64,000 bases of DNA from Bradyrhizobium sp. CCBAU 53421. Lineage in GTDB: Bacteria; Pseudomonadota; Alphaproteobacteria; Rhizobiales; Xanthobacteraceae. A program made the translations under genes and the position numbers. The notes under the pieces are model-generated. The model had not been told where the DNA came from and did not search any database. It saw nothing but the letters and a program-made list of their open reading frames with translations. Below, in pieces: positions 61,301-64,000 of the stretch; position 1 is the stretch's first letter; every line of letters begins with the position of its first letter. The stretch covers positions 7,130,001-7,194,000 of the forward strand of contig NZ_CP030047.1 in the NCBI RefSeq assembly GCF_015291625.1, given 5' to 3'.

Positions 61301-62116
61301 TCAGGCCGCGGCAGCGGTGCCGAGCGCCGGAGCAGTTGCGCCGTCGGGCACGGGCAGCGGCGCCGCGCCGATGACGTCATTGGCCTCGAGGTCATAGAGC
61401 TCGCGGGCGATATGGTCGGTCAGCGCCGCGGGGGCGCCGTCGAACACCACGCGCCCCGCCGCCATGCCGACCAGCCGGTCGCAATAGGTCCGCGCGAGGT
61501 CGAGCGAGTGCAGGTTGCAGAGCACCGTGATGCCGAAATGCTTGTTGATGCGCAGCAGCGCATCCATCACGATCTTGGTGTTGCGCGGATCGAGCGAGGC
61601 GATCGGCTCGTCGGCAAGAATGATGTCGGGCTCCTGCACCAGCGCGCGGGCGATCGCGACCCGCTGCTGCTGGCCGCCGGAGAGCTGGTCGGCGCGCTGC
61701 GCCGCCAACTGGGCGATGTCGAACTGCTCGAGCGCCGACAGCGCCAGCGCCCGGTCCTGCTCCGGCCAGACCTGCGCCAGCGAGCGCCAGGACGGGATCT
61801 GGGCAAGCCGGCCCATCAGCACGTTGGTCAGCACATCGAGACGGCCGACGAGGTTGAACTGCTGGAAGATCATCGCAGAGCGCGCCCGCCACTGCCGCAG
61901 CGCCTTGCCGCGCAGCGCGGTCACGTCGGTGCCTTCAAACAAGATACGGCCGGAGGTCGGATCGGCGAGACGGTTGATCATCCGCAGCAAGGTCGACTTG
62001 CCGGCACCGGAGCGGCCGATCACGCCGACAAAGCTGCCCGGCGCGATCGAAAAGGATGCGTTGTCGACTGCGGCTTTTGTGCCGAACCGGCACGTCAAAC
62101 CTTCCACCACCAGCAT
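61301..62116 (-). CDS. phnC: Phosphonate ABC transporter ATP-binding protein PhnC
   Basis: A 271-residue ABC ATPase powering phosphonate import. Walker A is [14 protein letters not shown], the signature [17 protein letters not shown], and Walker [14 protein letters not shown]. The ATG at 62116 is used rather than the TTG at 62128. A Pho box lies 46 bp upstream with a possible -10 at the expected distance. It is the first gene of the leftward importer operon phnC-D-E-E. The C-terminal tail of about 25 residues is rich in Ala and Pro. Confidence 0.95.
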   Translation of the reverse strand: MLVVEGLTCRFGTKAAVDNASFSIAPGSFVGVIGRSGAGKSTLLRMINRLADPTSGRILFEGTDVTALRGKALRQWRARSAMIFQQFNLVGRLDVLTNVLMGRLAQIPSWRSLAQVWPEQDRALALSALEQFDIAQLAAQRADQLSGGQQQRVAIARALVQEPDIILADEPIASLDPRNTKIVMDALLRINKHFGITVLCNLHSLDLARTYCDRLVGMAAGRVVFDGAPAALTDHIARELYDLEANDVIGAAPLPVPDGATAPALGTAAAA

Positions 62117-62162
62117 GTAATGCTCCAACCGCGTCGCGTTGGGCCATCGCTATCCCCGGCGT

Positions 62163-62180
62163 TTTACAGTTATGTGACGG
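62163..62180 (-). promoter_or_regulatory. Candidate Pho box of phnC
   Basis: On the minus strand CCGTCAC, ATAA, CTGTAAA: two 7-mers with the 4-bp spacer of a PhoB site. A weak -10-like ATAGCG lies about ten bases downstream (62148-62153). Confidence 0.65.
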
Positions 62181-62230
62181 TTGCGCTGCGGTGCGGCGAT
62201 CGTCCACACCCCTCCCATGTCGCTCCGTTG

Positions 62231-62259
62231 CCGTCATCGCAACGTCATGATGTTGTCAT
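62231..62259 (+). promoter_or_regulatory. Candidate Pho box (three tandem half-sites) of the transferase/phnM2 unit
   Basis: CCGTCAT, CGCA, ACGTCAT, GATG, TTGTCAT: three GTCAT cores spaced exactly 11 bp, the PhoB layout, in the direction of the hexapeptide transferase gene, whose start is 68 bp beyond. Confidence 0.72.
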
Positions 62260-62327
62260 CAAGCGTCCCGATGACGAGCGCGCATCCCCCGGAAACCCAA
62301 GATTCTTGAAGATTTGCGGAGGCCCAA

Positions 62328-62993
62328 ATGGCCGGAAAGACACTCTCGGTTGTGCCGACGATCGACCCGACTGCGTCGGTGCGCGAGAGCAAGCTCGGCA
62401 AATATACCGAGGTCGGCGCACGCACGATCCTGCTTGAAGTCAGCATGGACGACTATTCCTACGTCGTGAACGACAGCCAGATCACCTACACCTCGATCGG
62501 CAAGTTCTGCTCGATCGCGGCGATGACCCGCATCAATCCCGGCAACCACCCGATGCATCGCGCGACGCAGGCGCATTTCACCTACCGCGCCAGCGCTTAT
62601 TTTCCCGGCGAGAGCGACGACACCGAGTTCTTCAACTGGCGACGTGCGCATCACGTGCATATCGGCCATGACGTCTGGATCGGTCATGGCGCGATCCTGC
62701 TGCCGGGCCGGAACATCGGAACCGGCGCTGTGGTCGCCGCCGGCGCGATCGTGACCAAGGATGTCCCCGCCTACACCATCGTTGCCGGTAATCCGGCGCG
62801 CCCGGTGAAGCGGCGCTTTTCGGAGACAACAGCGGATCGCCTTGCCGCGCTGGCGTGGTGGGACTGGGATCACGAAACACTTCGTCGTGTGCTGCCCGAC
62901 TTCCGCAAGCTCGCGGTCGAGGAATTCCTCGACAAGTATGAGGCCGAGGCCGTATCCCAATCAGAGAACAAGCAATGGAGCGCCGCATCGTGA
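62328..62993 (+). CDS. Phosphonate-associated hexapeptide-repeat acyltransferase
   Basis: A 221-residue left-handed beta-helix transferase of the XAT group (DapH/chloramphenicol acetyltransferase relatives). The hexapeptide turns include [16 protein letters not shown] and [19 protein letters not shown] probable catalytic histidine is in [14 protein letters not shown] near residue 68. Proteins of this pattern recur in phosphonate operons as a family without known reaction. It starts after gcggagg and a three-part Pho box, and its stop overlaps the start of the second phnM (GTGA). N-acetylation of an aminophosphonate, the job of PhnO elsewhere, is an attractive but unproven role. Confidence 0.85.
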   Translation: MAGKTLSVVPTIDPTASVRESKLGKYTEVGARTILLEVSMDDYSYVVNDSQITYTSIGKFCSIAAMTRINPGNHPMHRATQAHFTYRASAYFPGESDDTEFFNWRRAHHVHIGHDVWIGHGAILLPGRNIGTGAVVAAGAIVTKDVPAYTIVAGNPARPVKRRFSETTADRLAALAWWDWDHETLRRVLPDFRKLAVEEFLDKYEAEAVSQSENKQWSAAS

Positions 62994-64000
62994 CCGACAT
63001 TTTCATCGAAGGCGGACGCACGCTGGTTGACGGTACCCTGGTCGAGACCTCGCTGCGGACTGCAGGCCGCGACATCGGCGCGCTCGACGCCGAGCAAGGC
63101 CGCGCCGCGCTTCACATCGATGCCGGCGGCCTGTTGGTGCTGCCCGGCGTCATCGATCTGCACGGCGATGCGTTCGAGCGACAGATGATGCCGCGCCCCG
63201 GCGTCGACTTCCCGACCGACGTGGCGCTGCTCGACAGCGACCGGCAGGCGATCGCCAACGGCATCACCACCGTGTTCCATGGCACGACCTGGTCGTGGGA
63301 GCCCGGCCTGCGCAGCGCCGACAATGCCCGCAAGCTGCTCGATGCGATCGAGGCGCTGCGGCCGCAGCTCGCCGCCGATACCCGCTTCCATCTGCGCCAC
63401 GAGACCCACAATCTGGAGGCCGAGGCCGAGATCATTCAGTGGCTCACCGAAGGCCGCATCGACCTGTTCGCCTTCAACGACCACAGCAACGTCAAGCCGA
63501 AGAAGCGCAACCAGCTCGCCGAACGCGCCGGGCTCTCGCTCGAGGCCGTCAACGACATGCTCGACCGGGTCGTCGCGCGTCGTCAGGAGGTACCTGCCTC
63601 GATCGCGCGGCTGGCTGCCGCTGCACGCGCGGCTGATATTCGGATGCTCTCGCATGACGACAACAGCCCGGGGATGCGCCAGGAGTTTCGCGCGCTGGGC
63701 GCCGTGATCGCCGAATTCCCCGTCAATGAGGAGACCGCGCGCGATGCCGCCGCCGCCGGCGACTTCATTGTGTTCGGCGCGCCCAATGTGGTGCGTGGCG
63801 GCAGCCACACCGGCTGGACCAAGGCATCCGACATGATCGCACAAGGCCTCTGCTCGGTGCTGGCGTCGGACTATTATTATCCGGCGCAACTGCTCGCCGC
63901 ATTCCGCCTCGCGGCCGAAGGCATCCTGCCGCTCACCAAGGCCTGGGACCTGATCTCGTCCGCGCCGGCACGTGCGGCGGGGCTTACCGATCGCGGCGTG
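62990..64000 (+). CDS. phnM: Second PhnM-type amidohydrolase (3'-truncated by window edge)
   Basis: The first 337 codons of a PhnM-family protein; the C-terminus lies beyond the window. Shared with the canonical PhnM are [20 protein letters not shown] (metal region), [32 protein letters not shown] and the [12 protein letters not shown] segment. It departs from copy one at several metal-site positions (HGDAFERQ against HTDHLEMH). Its internal part [17 protein letters not shown] is also different. It overlaps the transferase gene by four bases, so both are made from one message. An alternative ATG at 62975 is in frame. It may act on a modified or different ribose phosphonate. Confidence 0.85.
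   Translation, partial: MTDIFIEGGRTLVDGTLVETSLRTAGRDIGALDAEQGRAALHIDAGGLLVLPGVIDLHGDAFERQMMPRPGVDFPTDVALLDSDRQAIANGITTVFHGTTWSWEPGLRSADNARKLLDAIEALRPQLAADTRFHLRHETHNLEAEAEIIQWLTEGRIDLFAFNDHSNVKPKKRNQLAERAGLSLEAVNDMLDRVVARRQEVPASIARLAAAARAADIRMLSHDDNSPGMRQEFRALGAVIAEFPVNEETARDAAAAGDFIVFGAPNVVRGGSHTGWTKASDMIAQGLCSVLASDYYYPAQLLAAFRLAAEGILPLTKAWDLISSAPARAAGLTDRGV

Noticed and set aside
1..64000. CRISPR arrays, insertion sequences and tRNA or rRNA genes
   Set aside because: No regularly spaced direct repeats with unique spacers, no transposase gene and no cloverleaf or rRNA sequence were recognised on either strand.

Overview
The window looks like chromosomal DNA of a high-GC alphaproteobacterium of the Bradyrhizobium / Nitrobacteraceae type. 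The reasons are the protein set (DUF1194, orphan ClpS, single-chain indolepyruvate:ferredoxin oxidoreductase, RibB with a degenerate RibA-like tail), the many palindromic intergenic repeats of kinds common in that group, and a C-P lyase locus in rhizobial order. This assignment is inference; no ribosomal RNA is present to confirm it.

Bases 1-31,300 are ordinary housekeeping and metabolic genes. They include an RNA methyltransferase tail, a nucleotidyltransferase, ClpS, a drug/metabolite exporter, a class III cyclase, chorismate synthase (aroC), an ECF sigma/anti-sigma pair, a DnaJ-like chaperone and PdxH. They continue with CorA, an L,D-transpeptidase, an extensin-like peptidase, an acyl-CoA ligase, glutaryl-CoA dehydrogenase, RibB, a CPA2 antiporter, an aminotransferase, an amidohydrolase, an aldo/keto reductase and a PhoD phosphatase. 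Bases 31,600-46,000 hold a fused indolepyruvate oxidoreductase, a small MaoC/CMD/SDR group, an RND efflux pump with a divergent TetR regulator, and a SulP transporter.

Bases 46,100-64,000 form a phosphonate-use island. The C-P lyase genes phnG-H-I-J-K-L-M-N run leftward as one tightly overlapping unit that ends in a PPOX-type flavoprotein. The regulator phnF is divergent. After a 4.5-kb insert (GntP permease, patatin, two small proteins and a decayed Na/Pi cotransporter), the ABC importer phnC-D-E1-E2 also runs leftward. A hexapeptide transferase and a second, divergent phnM run rightward off the window end. The insert looks less GC-rich than its flanks by eye.

The most interesting signal is regulatory. 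The two intergenic control regions of the phn island, together covering three promoters, and the upstream region of phoD carry 7-mers of the type nnGTCAn repeated at exactly 11-bp spacing. That is the layout of PhoB-binding Pho boxes. At phnG a Pho box is paired with a 30-bp near-perfect palindrome suited to the PhnF repressor. The hexapeptide transferase plus second PhnM under its own Pho box is the best candidate here for a poorly described function.
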